Assembly: GCF_010078385.1 (NCBI RefSeq)
Contig: NZ_SIJC01000016.1
Span: forward strand, 1 to 62,207
Direction: 5' to 3'
DNA: 62,207 nt
From: Chengkuizengella sediminis
Lineage (GTDB): Bacteria > Bacillota > Bacilli > Paenibacillales > KCTC-33759
Within the stretch, counting starts at the first letter, position 1. Each line of letters opens with the position of its first letter. The notes below the pieces were generated by a model that did not search any database, was not told where the DNA came from, and worked only from the letters and a program-made list of their open reading frames with translations. Position numbers and translations under genes: made by a program. This document shows, in pieces, positions 19,063 to 27,940 of the stretch.

Positions 19063-19710
19063 GTGAGCGTTGACCTCAACGAAAAGTTACACGAGTATTA
19101 CCTCAAAACGGATGAAGAAATTGTCGAATCGGTCCGAGAAGGCGACAATATTGCTCTAGAGTACTTAATTAATAAATACAAAAATTTTGTGAGAGCTAAA
19201 GGGCGATCCTATTTTTTAATAGGAGCTGATCGGGAAGATATTATTCAAGAAGGCATGATAGGGCTTTATAAAGCTATTCGTGATTTTAGGGGAGATAAAC
19301 TGGCTTCCTTTAAAGCATTTGCAGAATTGTGTATTACAAGGCAAATTATTACCGCAATAAAAACGGCAACTAGACAAAAACACATTCCTTTAAACTCGTA
19401 TATTTCATTGGACAAGCCTATTTATGATGAAGAATCTGATAGAACTTTATTAGATGTGATTTGTGGATCTAAAGTTACTGATCCAGAAGAATTAATGATT
19501 AATAAAGAAGAATTCAGTGGTTTAGAAGATAAGATGGGCGAAATTTTAAGTGATCTAGAACGCAAAGTGTTGATGTTGTATTTAGATGGTAGATCTTATC
19601 AAGATATTGCATTGGATTTAGATCGACACATAAAATCTATCGATAATGCTTTGCAAAGAGTGAAGAGGAAATTAGAAAGATATTTAGAAATAAGAGAATT
19701 AAATCAATAA
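19063..19710 (+). CDS. sigH: RNA polymerase sigma-H factor
   Basis: SigH (Spo0H) directs early stationary-phase and sporulation-initiation transcription. Sigma region 2 includes LINKYKNFVRAKGRSYFLIGADREDIIQEGMIG-type sequence, of which DREDIIQEGMIGLYKAIRDF is the core. Region 4 includes LSDLERKVLMLYLDGRSYQ and the recognition helix in DRHIKSIDNALQRVKRKL. The GTG start at 19063 is 6 bases after GGAGGG. It is 215 residues long, close to Bacillus SigH. It has its own promoter and terminator, so it is likely monocistronic. Confidence 0.96.
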   Translation: MSVDLNEKLHEYYLKTDEEIVESVREGDNIALEYLINKYKNFVRAKGRSYFLIGADREDIIQEGMIGLYKAIRDFRGDKLASFKAFAELCITRQIITAIKTATRQKHIPLNSYISLDKPIYDEESDRTLLDVICGSKVTDPEELMINKEEFSGLEDKMGEILSDLERKVLMLYLDGRSYQDIALDLDRHIKSIDNALQRVKRKLERYLEIRELNQ

Positions 19711-19713
19711 ACT

Positions 19714-19746
19714 AAGCATCCATATGGTATATTAGGGTGCTTTTTT
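19714..19746 (+). terminator. Intrinsic terminator after sigH
   Basis: AAGCATCC (19714-19721) pairs with GGGTGCTT, allowing one G-U, and is followed by T6. Confidence 0.8.
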
Positions 19747-19845
19747 AGTAGCTTTTTGAAAAGTTGTGTTATTGAGATTGCTCATTGTTTATTATTAAGA
19801 GTGATTGTGAATAATGGGTAATATCATCTTTTTGTTACCTTTTCC

Positions 19846-19874
19846 TTGACATGGTTTATTCATTGTGATAAATT
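19846..19874 (+). promoter_or_regulatory. Candidate promoter for rpmG-secE-nusG
   Basis: A perfect TTGACA (19846-19851) is 17 bp from TAAATT (19869-19874). The gap 19747-19964 holds nothing else I recognise. Confidence 0.5.
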
Positions 19875-19964
19875 TTTTTGGGTAGCCTTATTTTGTTACG
19901 CGTATATGTTAACATAGACATGAATAGACATGGATAACTAAAAGTTGTCTCGGGAGGTGACATC

Positions 19965-20114
19965 ATGCGGGTGATTATGACTCTTGCGTGTACAGTTTGT
20001 AAACGTAGAAATTATACATCAAACAAAAACAAACGAAACCACCCTGACCGCATGGAGATGAAGAAGTTTTGCAGCCATTGCAATCAGCATACGGTTCATC
20101 GTGAAACAAGGTAG
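19965..20114 (+). CDS. rpmG: 50S ribosomal protein L33 (zinc-binding form)
   Basis: This 49-residue large-subunit protein is located by direct reading. It begins [20 protein letters not shown] and ends QHTVHRETR. Two CxxC pairs (C9/C12 and C36/C39) mark the zinc-binding paralogue. The ATG at 19965 follows GGGAGGTGA. Position immediately before secE and nusG is the classic rpmG-secE-nusG arrangement. Confidence 0.95.
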   Translation: MRVIMTLACTVCKRRNYTSNKNKRNHPDRMEMKKFCSHCNQHTVHRETR

Positions 20115-20132
20115 TTTTTGGAGGTGTTTACT

Positions 20133-20354
20133 GTGGCAGTCATTAATAGGATCAAACAAGGTTTTGGCTCTACATTTTCATTTTTTTCAGGCAGCTGGTC
20201 TGAACTTAAGAAAGTGCGCTGGCCAAAACGGAAAGAATTAACTAGTTATACGATTGTTGTCATATCGACTGTGCTTTTCGTAACACTTTATTTTTACGTA
20301 CTAGACTTAGGTATTTCTGGTCTTATCGAATTATTCTTTGGGTCAGAGTCATAG
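20133..20354 (+). CDS. secE: Preprotein translocase subunit SecE
   Basis: SecE is the small clamp subunit of the SecYEG channel. The amphipathic segment WSELKKVRWPKRKEL (near residues 19-33) is the family signature. A single transmembrane helix follows near 36-58. The GTG at 20133 lies 8 bases after GGAGG and gives 73 residues, typical of Gram-positive SecE. A TTG at 20118 would precede the ribosome binding site. It is directly upstream of nusG. Confidence 0.93.
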   Translation: MAVINRIKQGFGSTFSFFSGSWSELKKVRWPKRKELTSYTIVVISTVLFVTLYFYVLDLGISGLIELFFGSES

Positions 20355-20367
20355 GGTGAATATGGAT

Positions 20368-20901
20368 ATGGACAAAGGTTGGTATGTTGTGCATACTTAT
20401 TCAGGGTATGAAAATAAAGTCAAAGCGAATTTAGAAAAACGCGTAGAATCAATGAATATGACAGACAAGATTTTCAGAGTGCTTGTTCCTGTTGAGGAAG
20501 AAGTAGTGAACAAAGACGGTAAAAAGAAAACAGTCCAACGCAAAGTTTATCCTGGATATGTCTTAGTAGAAATGGTACAAACAGATGATTCTTGGTATGT
20601 AGTTCGTAATACACCAGGTGTTACTGGCTTTGTAGGTTCAGCAGGAGCGGGTTCCAAACCATCTCCTTTATTACCTGATGAAGCAGAATCCATTCTTAAA
20701 CATATGGGCATTCAGGAACCAAGCCCTATATTTGACTTTGATATTAAAGACAATATTAGAGTGAAAGTAGGTCCATTTGCTGATTTTGTCGGAACAATTG
20801 AGGATATCATGCCAGACAAAAACAAAATCAAGGTCCTCGTAAACATGTTTGGTAGAGAAACTCCGTTAGAGCTTGAGTATGATCAAGTGGAGAAAGTTTA
20901 G
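20368..20901 (+). CDS. nusG: Transcription termination/antitermination protein NusG
   Basis: NusG binds RNA polymerase and modulates pausing and termination. The NGN domain starts GWYVVHTYSGYENKVKANLE. The C-terminal KOW domain covers about 125-177 (KVGPFADFVGTIEDI). The start at ATG 20368 (MDKGWYVV) matches orthologues and has AGGGTG ~9 bases upstream. Alternative GTG/ATG codons at 20356 and 20362 are too close to that site. It is 177 residues long. rplK follows, as in nearly all bacteria. Confidence 0.95.
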   Translation: MDKGWYVVHTYSGYENKVKANLEKRVESMNMTDKIFRVLVPVEEEVVNKDGKKKTVQRKVYPGYVLVEMVQTDDSWYVVRNTPGVTGFVGSAGAGSKPSPLLPDEAESILKHMGIQEPSPIFDFDIKDNIRVKVGPFADFVGTIEDIMPDKNKIKVLVNMFGRETPLELEYDQVEKV

Positions 20902-20939
20902 TACCAGACTATTGAAATTACAGCAAGGAGGTGTTACGC

Positions 20940-21365
20940 ATGGCAAAAAAGGTGATTAAACAAGTGAAGCTGCAAATTCCCGCTGGTAAAGCAAATCCGG
21001 CACCTCCAGTAGGTCCAGCATTAGGTCAAGCAGGAGTTAACATCATGGCATTTTGTAAAGAGTTTAATGCTCGTACACAAGAACAAGCTGGTTTAATTAT
21101 TCCAGTTGAAATTTCTGTGTTTGAGGATCGCTCGTTTACATTCATCACCAAAACTCCGCCAGCAGCGGTATTGTTAAAGAAAGCTGCAGGTATTGAGAAA
21201 GGTTCTGGAGAACCACATAAAGTTAAGGTTGCTACGGTAAAACGCGATAAGGTGCGTGAAATCGCTGAATCTAAAATGGCTGACTTAAATGCAGGAACTG
21301 TGGAAGCAGCAATGCTTATGGTTGAAGGTACAGCAAGAAGTATGGGTATCGTTGTAGAAGACTAA
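20940..21365 (+). CDS. rplK: 50S ribosomal protein L11
   Basis: L11 forms the GTPase-associated stalk base with L10/L12 and 23S rRNA. The N-terminal [20 protein letters not shown] and [14 protein letters not shown] segments are near-invariant. The ATG at 20940 follows AAGGAGGTG. An upstream GTG at 20931 sits inside that site. It is 141 residues long, as expected. It pairs with rplA. Confidence 0.97.
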   Translation: MAKKVIKQVKLQIPAGKANPAPPVGPALGQAGVNIMAFCKEFNARTQEQAGLIIPVEISVFEDRSFTFITKTPPAAVLLKKAAGIEKGSGEPHKVKVATVKRDKVREIAESKMADLNAGTVEAAMLMVEGTARSMGIVVED

Positions 21366-21428
21366 TTATTAGTTTCGAATTCGTGGGAGGAATATTCCGT
21401 TAATACCACATTAGGAGGAAAATACATC

Positions 21429-22121
21429 ATGGCTAAAAAAGGTAAAAAGTATACAGAAGCTGTTAAACTAATTGATAGTGAGAAATTATATGAGTCAGCA
21501 GAAGCGGTAGAATTAGTGAAAAAGACAGCTACTGCGAAGTTTGATGAAACAGTTGAAGTAGCAATTCGTTTGGGTGTTGACCCTAAAAAACAAGACCAAG
21601 CTGTTCGTGGAGTCACTGTACTTCCGCATGGTACTGGTAATACAAAAACAGTATTAGTTTTTGCAAAAGGTGAAAAAGCCAAAGAAGCAGAAGCTGCTGG
21701 TGCTGACTTTGTTGGTGATCAAGATATGATTAACAAAATTCAACAAGGTTGGTTTGGGTTTGATGTTTGTGTGGCTACACCAGATATGATGAGTGAAGTT
21801 GGTAAATTAGGTCGTTTACTTGGTGGTAAAGGTCTAATGCCAAATCCGAAAGCAGGTACAGTCACTTTTGATGTTGAGAAAGCAGTTAAGGAAATTAAGG
21901 CTGGTAAAATTGAATTTCGTTTAAACAAACAAGGTCAAATTCACGCTCCAATTGGAAAAGCTTCTTTTGGTGCAGAGCAATTAAGTGAAAACCTTGATTC
22001 ATTAATGAATTCATTATTAAGAGCTAAGCCTGCATCTGCAAAAGGAACATATTTGAAACATGTTTCCATTTCTTCAACAATGGGTCCTGGTGTGAAGGTG
22101 AATACTCAAGTTTACAAATAA
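21429..22121 (+). CDS. rplA: 50S ribosomal protein L1
   Basis: L1 forms the mobile stalk near the E site and can repress its own operon. It is 230 residues with the usual [11 protein letters not shown] opening, an [14 protein letters not shown] segment and [14 protein letters not shown] near the middle. AGGAGG precedes the ATG. The 250-base gap to rplJ holds the L10 leader. Confidence 0.97.
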   Translation: MAKKGKKYTEAVKLIDSEKLYESAEAVELVKKTATAKFDETVEVAIRLGVDPKKQDQAVRGVTVLPHGTGNTKTVLVFAKGEKAKEAEAAGADFVGDQDMINKIQQGWFGFDVCVATPDMMSEVGKLGRLLGGKGLMPNPKAGTVTFDVEKAVKEIKAGKIEFRLNKQGQIHAPIGKASFGAEQLSENLDSLMNSLLRAKPASAKGTYLKHVSISSTMGPGVKVNTQVYK

Positions 22122-22199
22122 TTGCTAATTACAGTAATTAGATGTGGTCTTGACATGTATTGATTGTTCTGATAATCTTGAACCTATTGTAATCAATCA

Positions 22200-22340
22200 A
22201 AAATGAATATATTGATCCGTAGACAGTTGGTGCCTTTTATTTTGAGGCTTAATATCCCACCGAGGTGATGTGATAAATTGAAATTTCTTATCATTGAAAT
22301 TTACATTATCCTGCCTTCGTAAAGTCTACGAAGGTTTTTC
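22200..22340 (+). promoter_or_regulatory. L10 leader with attenuator (rplJL autoregulation)
   Basis: The rplA-rplJ gap contains the conserved L10-binding architecture of Firmicutes, including CCGTAGACAGTTGGTGCC, AATATCCCACCGAGGTGAT and an intrinsic terminator (CCTTCGTA 22314-22321, TACGAAGG 22327-22334, then T5). The 3' AGTCTACG can alternatively pair with the 5' CCGTAGAC segment, giving an antiterminator. L10(L12)4 binding is expected to favour termination. Confidence 0.9.
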
Positions 22341-22371
22341 TTATTTATTTTAAATATTGGAGGTGTGAAAT

Positions 22372-22887
22372 TTGGCTAATGCAAAAGTACTTGAGCAAAA
22401 ACAACAAGTTGTTGCTGAAGTGAAAGAAAAGTTTGAATCGAATGCTTGTACTGTTGTTACAGATTATCGTGGGTTGAATGTTACGGATGTAACTGAACTT
22501 AGAAAATCTCTTCGTGAAGCAGGCGTAGAATTTAGTGTTATAAAAAACACCTTAGCTAGACGTGCGACTGAAGGATCAGAGTTTGAGAGTTTAAATGAGC
22601 ATTTTGTTGGTCCTACTGCTGTAGCGTTTAGTAAGGAAGACGTAATTGCACCAGCTAAAATCTTAGCAGACTTCGCTAAAAAGAACGATAACCTAAAAAT
22701 AAAAGCAGGTGTTCTTGAAGGTCAAGTTGTATCTGTAGATCAAATTAATGATCTTGCTGCTTTACCATCAAGAGAAGGTCTATTATCTATGTTGCTTAGC
22801 GTGCTTCAAGCTCCAGTTCGTAACTTTGCACTTGCTGTTAAAGCAGTTGCAGATAAAGATGAAAATGGAGAAGCGCAAGAAGCTTAA
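22372..22887 (+). CDS. rplJ: 50S ribosomal protein L10
   Basis: L10 anchors L7/L12 dimers to L11 and 23S rRNA. The N-terminal rRNA-binding region includes [18 protein letters not shown] and [19 protein letters not shown]. The C-terminal helix binds L12. The TTG start at 22372 follows GGAGGTG at good spacing and begins ANAKVLEQK. It is 171 residues long. Its expression is controlled by the leader upstream. Confidence 0.96.
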   Translation: MANAKVLEQKQQVVAEVKEKFESNACTVVTDYRGLNVTDVTELRKSLREAGVEFSVIKNTLARRATEGSEFESLNEHFVGPTAVAFSKEDVIAPAKILADFAKKNDNLKIKAGVLEGQVVSVDQINDLAALPSREGLLSMLLSVLQAPVRNFALAVKAVADKDENGEAQEA

Positions 22888-22939
22888 ATTAAACAAAATT
22901 AAACAAAATTAAAATAAATTAAATAATGGAGGTTTACTC

Positions 22940-23305
22940 ATGAGTCAAGAACAAATTTTAGAAGCAATTAAAGGTATGAGTGTTTTAGAACTTAATGATC
23001 TTGTTAAAGCAATCGAAGAAGAATTTGGTGTTACTGCTGCTGCGCCAGTTGCAGTAGTTGGTGGAGCTGCTGGTGGAGCTGCTGCTGAAGAAAAAACTGA
23101 ATTTGATGTTATCCTAACTAGCGCTGGTGGATCTAAAATCAATGTAATCAAAGCAGTTCGTGAAGCAACTGGATTAGGTCTGAAAGAAGCAAAAGCATTA
23201 GTTGATGGTGCTCCTGCTCCAATTAAAGAAGGCTTATCTAAAGATGACGCTGAAGCTCTTAAAGCTAAACTTGAAGAAGCTGGTGCTTCAGTAGAATTGA
23301 AGTAG
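22940..23305 (+). CDS. rplL: 50S ribosomal protein L7/L12
   Basis: L12 forms the flexible stalk that recruits translation GTPases. It has an N-terminal dimerisation domain, an alanine/glycine-rich hinge ([18 protein letters not shown], ~35-52) and a C-terminal domain with [20 protein letters not shown]. It is 121 residues long. The 50-base gap after rplJ is an AT-rich run of AATTAAAC-type repeats before GGAGG. A strong terminator follows. Confidence 0.97.
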   Translation: MSQEQILEAIKGMSVLELNDLVKAIEEEFGVTAAAPVAVVGGAAGGAAAEEKTEFDVILTSAGGSKINVIKAVREATGLGLKEAKALVDGAPAPIKEGLSKDDAEALKAKLEEAGASVELK

Positions 23306-23318
23306 AACTTCTTGGAAG

Positions 23319-23354
23319 CCCCCTCTAGAGATTTTTCCGAGGGGGTTTTCTTTT
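23319..23354 (+). terminator. Terminator after rplL
   Basis: CCCCCTC (23319-23325) pairs with GAGGGGG (23339-23345), followed by TTTTCTTTT. Confidence 0.88.
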
Positions 23355-23375
23355 AAATATGAAAGGAAGAATGGG

Positions 23376-23978
23376 ATGGCTGAGCATTATTACACTCAAG
23401 AACCATCAGTACAAAGTAATCGACAAGTGATTCGTGTATCATTGAGAAACAAAGAGTTTAAATTTTATACAGACGCAGGTGTATTCTCTAAAAATATGAT
23501 TGACTTTGGTTCTAAGTTATTAATAGAACATATGGATATTCCAAGTGACAGTAAAATTCTAGATGTAGGTTGTGGATATGGTCCAATCGGAATATGTGCA
23601 GCTTCACTAGAAAAAACCTCTGATGTCACATTGATAGATGTTAATCAAAGAGCGATAGAGTTGGCTGCTGAAAATGCAAAGCTTAATCATATTTCTAATA
23701 TTAAACTACTTCAAAGTGATGTTTACAGTCGATTAGAAAGTGGTCAAAAATTTGATGTGATTTTAACGAACCCACCTATTCGCGCTGGAAAAGAGGTAGT
23801 GCATTCTATTTTTTCAGGTGCAGTTGAAAGATTGAAAGATGGTGGATCACTATGGGTAATTATGCAAAAGAAACAAGGGGCACCTTCAGCATTAGAAAAA
23901 CTGAAGAGTTTATTTTCAACAGTGGAGGAAGTCTCTAAGAAAAAGGGATTTAAAATATTCAAAGCCATAAATGGCTAA
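23376..23978 (+). CDS. Class I SAM-dependent methyltransferase (RsmC/RlmG-like, YbxB family)
   Basis: The SAM-binding motif LDVGCGYGPIGI lies near residues 65-76, an acidic motif II (VTLIDVNQRAIE) follows, and the N6/N2-type catalytic motif NPPIRAGK lies near 132-139. These features place it with RsmC/RlmG-type rRNA guanine-N2 methyltransferases. It corresponds to YbxB of Bacillus, which lies at the same place between rplL and rpoB. The actual substrate is not established for that branch. It is 200 residues long. Confidence 0.88.
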   Translation: MAEHYYTQEPSVQSNRQVIRVSLRNKEFKFYTDAGVFSKNMIDFGSKLLIEHMDIPSDSKILDVGCGYGPIGICAASLEKTSDVTLIDVNQRAIELAAENAKLNHISNIKLLQSDVYSRLESGQKFDVILTNPPIRAGKEVVHSIFSGAVERLKDGGSLWVIMQKKQGAPSALEKLKSLFSTVEEVSKKKGFKIFKAING

Positions 23979-24002
23979 ATTTAAAATTTTTCATTAAATC
24001 AG

Positions 24003-24031
24003 TTGACCTTTATTTATCAATATGATATGAT
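24003..24031 (+). promoter_or_regulatory. Promoter of the rpoB-rpoC operon
   Basis: TTGACC (24003-24008) and TATGAT (24026-24031) are separated by 17 bp, giving a ~320-nt 5' untranslated leader before rpoB. Confidence 0.65.
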
Positions 24032-24037
24032 AGGTAA

Positions 24038-24361
24038 ATGTCAGAATTAAAGTGGGCGCAATTTCTTTAGTTCATTAAAATGTCAAGATAAAATTTATGA
24101 ATATTTTTTTCTCTTTTTACGTATAATATTAAGATTTTAGGAAAATCTACTTTATATGTATAAGTGTATCATACGGAGAAATATCTTGGCTACTACAACT
24201 TATATTCTGGAAGCTGCCTGAATCTGCAATTTTTAAATTTTGCTTGATAGGGCTTTTCTTGTTTTTCTTTAAGGATAAGGATTCGACGACATCTTCGAAT
24301 AGTCATCGAAAGGTGATTTTGTTGTGTTGTTATAGGTCAATTGCATGAGAGGTGAAATAGT
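24038..24361 (+). promoter_or_regulatory. Long rpoB 5' leader with candidate hairpins
   Basis: No gene is seen here. AAGCTGCCTG (24211-24220) can pair imperfectly with GGGCTT (24250-24255) ahead of a T-rich tract, resembling a weak attenuator. ATTCGA/TCGAAT forms another small stem near 24283-24302. A TATAAT at 24122-24127 lacks a good -35. The function is uncertain. Confidence 0.4.
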
Positions 24362-27300
24362 TTGGCAGGACAACTTGTTCAATTAGGACGACGCGAGCGT
24401 AGAAGTTACGCAAGGATTAGTGAAGTGTTGGAGGTTCCAAATTTAATCGAGATTCAAAGGAAATCATATCAGTGGTTTCTTGAAGAAGGTTTACGTGAAA
24501 TGTTTCACGACATTTCTCCCATTCAGGATTTCACTGGGAACTTAGTATTGGAGTTTATTGACTATAGCTTAGGTGAGCCTAAGTATAATGTCGATGATGC
24601 TAAGGAGCGGGATGTGACTTACGCAGCACCGCTGAGAGTGAAAGTTCGTTTAATAAACAAAGAAACAGGAGAAGTGAAAGAACAGGAAGTTTTCATGGGA
24701 GACTTTCCACTTATGACAGAAACAGGTACATTCATCATTAATGGTGCTGAACGTGTTATTGTCAGTCAGCTTGTGCGTTCTCCAAGTGTTTATTTTAGTA
24801 CTAAACCTGATAAACACGGAAAACCAGCTTATACCACAACCGTAATTCCGAATCGTGGAGCTTGGCTTGAGTTAGAAACAGATGCTAAAAATATTATTTA
24901 TGTTCGTATTGATCGTACACGTAAAATTCCAGTCACGGTTCTTTTAAGAGCGCTTGGATTTAGCTCGGACCAGGAGATTATCGATTTATTAGGTGAAGAC
25001 GAGTATATTCGTAATACCCTTGAAAAAGATAATACTGAAAATACCGATAAAGCGTTGTTAGAGATTTATGAGAGATTAAGACCGGGTGAGCCACCTACTG
25101 TAGATAATGCGAAAAGTTTATTGATTTCTCGATTTTTTGATCCTAGAAGATATGATCTTGCAAATGTAGGAAGATACAAGATTAATAAAAAACTACATAT
25201 CAAGGATCGTTTGTTCAATCAACGACTTGCTGAATCATTAATAGATCAGGAAACTGGAGAAATTATTGCAGAAGCTGGTCAGGTTGTTGATCGAAGATTA
25301 CTTGATTCCATTATGTCTAACTTGGAGAAAAGTGTAGGTTTTAAAGAATATAGTGTTTCTACTGGTGTTTTAGATGAAGATACGATACCAATTCAAGCGA
25401 TTAATGTATTTTCTCCAATTGAAGATGCTAAAGTAGTAAAGATCATCTCAAATGGTAATATTGAAAAGGATGTAAAACACATTACTCAAGCTGATATCAT
25501 CGCATCCATTAATTACTTTATCAATCTGTTGCATGGTATTGGTCATACAGATGATATTGATCATTTAGGGAATCGTAGACTTCGCTCAGTTGGAGAGCTT
25601 TTACAAAATCAATTCCGTATTGGGTTATCTAGAATGGAGAGAGTTGTAAGAGAACGGATGTCCATTCAAGACACAAACGCGATTACACCACAAGCGTTGA
25701 TTAATATTCGTCCTGTCATCGCTTCAATAAAGGAGTTTTTTGGTAGTTCACAGTTGTCTCAATTTATGGATCAAACGAATCCGTTGGCAGAGCTTACTCA
25801 TAAGAGACGTCTTTCAGCTCTTGGACCAGGTGGTTTAACAAGAGAGCGTGCAGGATTTGAGGTTCGTGACGTTCATAATTCTCATTATGGACGGATGTGT
25901 CCGATTGAAACTCCAGAGGGACCGAATATCGGATTAATTAACTCACTATCAACGTTTGCTAGAGTGAATGAATTTGGTTTCATTGAAGCTCCTTATCGTT
26001 GGGTAGACCCAAGTACTGGTCAAGTAACTACAAAAATAGATTATTTGACAGCGGATGAAGAAGATAACTATGTAGTAGCACAAGCGAATGCAAAACTGAA
26101 CGAAGATGGTACATTTGAAAATGATATGATCATTGTTCGTTACAATAAGTCTGCGGATAACATTCAGACCATGCCTAAAGAACGTGTCGATTATATGGAC
26201 GTGTCTCCGAAGCAGGTTGTGTCTGTTGCTACCGCATTGATTCCGTTTCTTGAAAATGACGATTCAAACCGTGCGTTGATGGGATCGAACATGCAACGTC
26301 AGGCTGTACCATTGTTGATTCCTAGATCTCCATTTATAGGTACGGGAATGGAACATAAGGCAGCCAAGGATTCAGGGGTTTGTATCGTTTCAAAACACGA
26401 TGGTTTTATTGAAAAAGTTTCGGCCAACGAAATTTTAGTTAGACAACAAGAAACGATAGATGGAAAAGTAGTAAATGGTGATTTGATTCGTCATAGAATC
26501 CATAAATTCTTACGCTCTAACCAAGGGACTTGTATTAATCAACGTCCAATAGTGAAAGTAGGAGAGCCAGTTAAGATTGGAGACATTTTAGCGGATGGTC
26601 CCTCCACTGAAAAAGGCGAATTAGCTTTAGGTCAAAACGTTGTCGTAGCTTTTATGACGTGGGAAGGTTATAACTATGAGGATGCGATTCTTTTAAGTGA
26701 AAAACTAGTGAAAGAAGATGTGTATACCTCAGTTCATATAGAAGAATACGAATCAGAAGCTCGTGATACTAAACTTGGTCCAGAGGAAATCACTAGAGAT
26801 ATTCCTAACGTTGGTGAGGATGCACTCAGAAATCTAGATGAACGAGGCATTATTCGTGTAGGTGCAGAGATTTTCGCTGGGGATATATTAGTAGGTAAGG
26901 TTACACCTAAAGGAGTAACGGAACTTACTGCAGAAGAGAGATTGCTTCATGCTATATTCGGTGAAAAAGCTCGAGAGGTAAGAGATACTTCACTTCGAGT
27001 TCCACATGGTACAAATGGTATCGTCGTAGACGTAAAAGTATTTACGCGTGAAAATGGTGATGAGCTTCCACCGGGAGTGAATCAACTTGTTCGAGTATAT
27101 ATTGCTCAAAAACGCAAAATCTCCGAAGGGGATAAAATGGCAGGTCGACATGGAAACAAAGGGGTAATCGCAAGAATACTACCTGAGGAAGATATGCCTT
27201 TCTTGCCAGATGGCACACCAGTCCAAGTTGTATTAAACCCTCTTGGGGTTCCATCACGTATGAATATCGGTCAGGTACTTGAGGTTCATTTGGGTATGGC

Positions 27301-27910
27301 CGCAAGATATCTTGGCATACATGTTGCAACACCTGTTTTTGATGGGGCAACTGAGGTGGATGTATTTGATACGATGGAAGAAGCTGGAATGCAACGTAAT
27401 GGTAAGACAAAATTGTTTGATGGTCGTACTGGTGACCAGTTTGAACGTGAAGTCACTGTAGGTGTGATGTATATGATTAAACTTGCGCATATGGTTGATG
27501 ACAAAATTCACGCTCGTTCTACTGGACCTTATTCATTAGTTACACAACAACCGTTGGGTGGTAAAGCACAGTTTGGTGGTCAGCGCTTTGGTGAGATGGA
27601 AGTATGGGCACTGAAGGCTTATGGTGCAGCTTATACACTTCAAGAGATTTTAACTGTAAAATCGGATGATGTTGTAGGTCGTGTAAAAACCTATGAATCC
27701 ATTGTCAAAGGTGAGAATGTTCCTGAGCCTGGTATTCCAGAAAGCTTTAAAGTTTTAATTAAAGAGCTTCAAAGTTTAGGTATGGATGTTAAAATGTTAA
27801 CTGAAAATGAAGAAGAGATTGATTTGAAAGAGTCGGATGATGAAGACGAGGATTCAAACAAAGATAAGTTAAGCCTTCAAATTGAAGGTGCTGAAGTGAA
27901 AGTGGATTAA
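24362..27910 (+). CDS. rpoB: DNA-directed RNA polymerase subunit beta
   Basis: The catalytic core subunit is complete at 1182 residues. The rifampicin pocket region reads [20 protein letters not shown] followed by RLSALG, the wild-type sensitive pattern at the usual D/H/S resistance positions. The downstream [13 protein letters not shown] active-site segment and the C-terminal [20 protein letters not shown] are intact. The tail is acidic ([13 protein letters not shown]). The TTG start at 24362 follows GAGAGGTG and gives [18 protein letters not shown], as in relatives. It is co-transcribed with rpoC, 30 bases downstream. Confidence 0.98.
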   Translation: MAGQLVQLGRRERRSYARISEVLEVPNLIEIQRKSYQWFLEEGLREMFHDISPIQDFTGNLVLEFIDYSLGEPKYNVDDAKERDVTYAAPLRVKVRLINKETGEVKEQEVFMGDFPLMTETGTFIINGAERVIVSQLVRSPSVYFSTKPDKHGKPAYTTTVIPNRGAWLELETDAKNIIYVRIDRTRKIPVTVLLRALGFSSDQEIIDLLGEDEYIRNTLEKDNTENTDKALLEIYERLRPGEPPTVDNAKSLLISRFFDPRRYDLANVGRYKINKKLHIKDRLFNQRLAESLIDQETGEIIAEAGQVVDRRLLDSIMSNLEKSVGFKEYSVSTGVLDEDTIPIQAINVFSPIEDAKVVKIISNGNIEKDVKHITQADIIASINYFINLLHGIGHTDDIDHLGNRRLRSVGELLQNQFRIGLSRMERVVRERMSIQDTNAITPQALINIRPVIASIKEFFGSSQLSQFMDQTNPLAELTHKRRLSALGPGGLTRERAGFEVRDVHNSHYGRMCPIETPEGPNIGLINSLSTFARVNEFGFIEAPYRWVDPSTGQVTTKIDYLTADEEDNYVVAQANAKLNEDGTFENDMIIVRYNKSADNIQTMPKERVDYMDVSPKQVVSVATALIPFLENDDSNRALMGSNMQRQAVPLLIPRSPFIGTGMEHKAAKDSGVCIVSKHDGFIEKVSANEILVRQQETIDGKVVNGDLIRHRIHKFLRSNQGTCINQRPIVKVGEPVKIGDILADGPSTEKGELALGQNVVVAFMTWEGYNYEDAILLSEKLVKEDVYTSVHIEEYESEARDTKLGPEEITRDIPNVGEDALRNLDERGIIRVGAEIFAGDILVGKVTPKGVTELTAEERLLHAIFGEKAREVRDTSLRVPHGTNGIVVDVKVFTRENGDELPPGVNQLVRVYIAQKRKISEGDKMAGRHGNKGVIARILPEEDMPFLPDGTPVQVVLNPLGVPSRMNIGQVLEVHLGMAARYLGIHVATPVFDGATEVDVFDTMEEAGMQRNGKTKLFDGRTGDQFEREVTVGVMYMIKLAHMVDDKIHARSTGPYSLVTQQPLGGKAQFGGQRFGEMEVWALKAYGAAYTLQEILTVKSDDVVGRVKTYESIVKGENVPEPGIPESFKVLIKELQSLGMDVKMLTENEEEIDLKESDDEDEDSNKDKLSLQIEGAEVKVD

Positions 27911-27940
27911 TAAAAAAACACGCTAGAGGAGGGTCGCTCC

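Noticed and set aside
24122-24127. TATAAT in the rpoB leader as a second promoter
   Set aside because: There is no acceptable -35 hexamer at 16-18 bp and no extended -10 element.
27042-27511. Several antisense and out-of-frame reading frames inside rpoB (and similar ones in fusA, tuf, rpoC, clpC)
   Set aside because: They lie wholly within strongly conserved coding sequence on the other frame and lack ribosome binding sites or family similarity.
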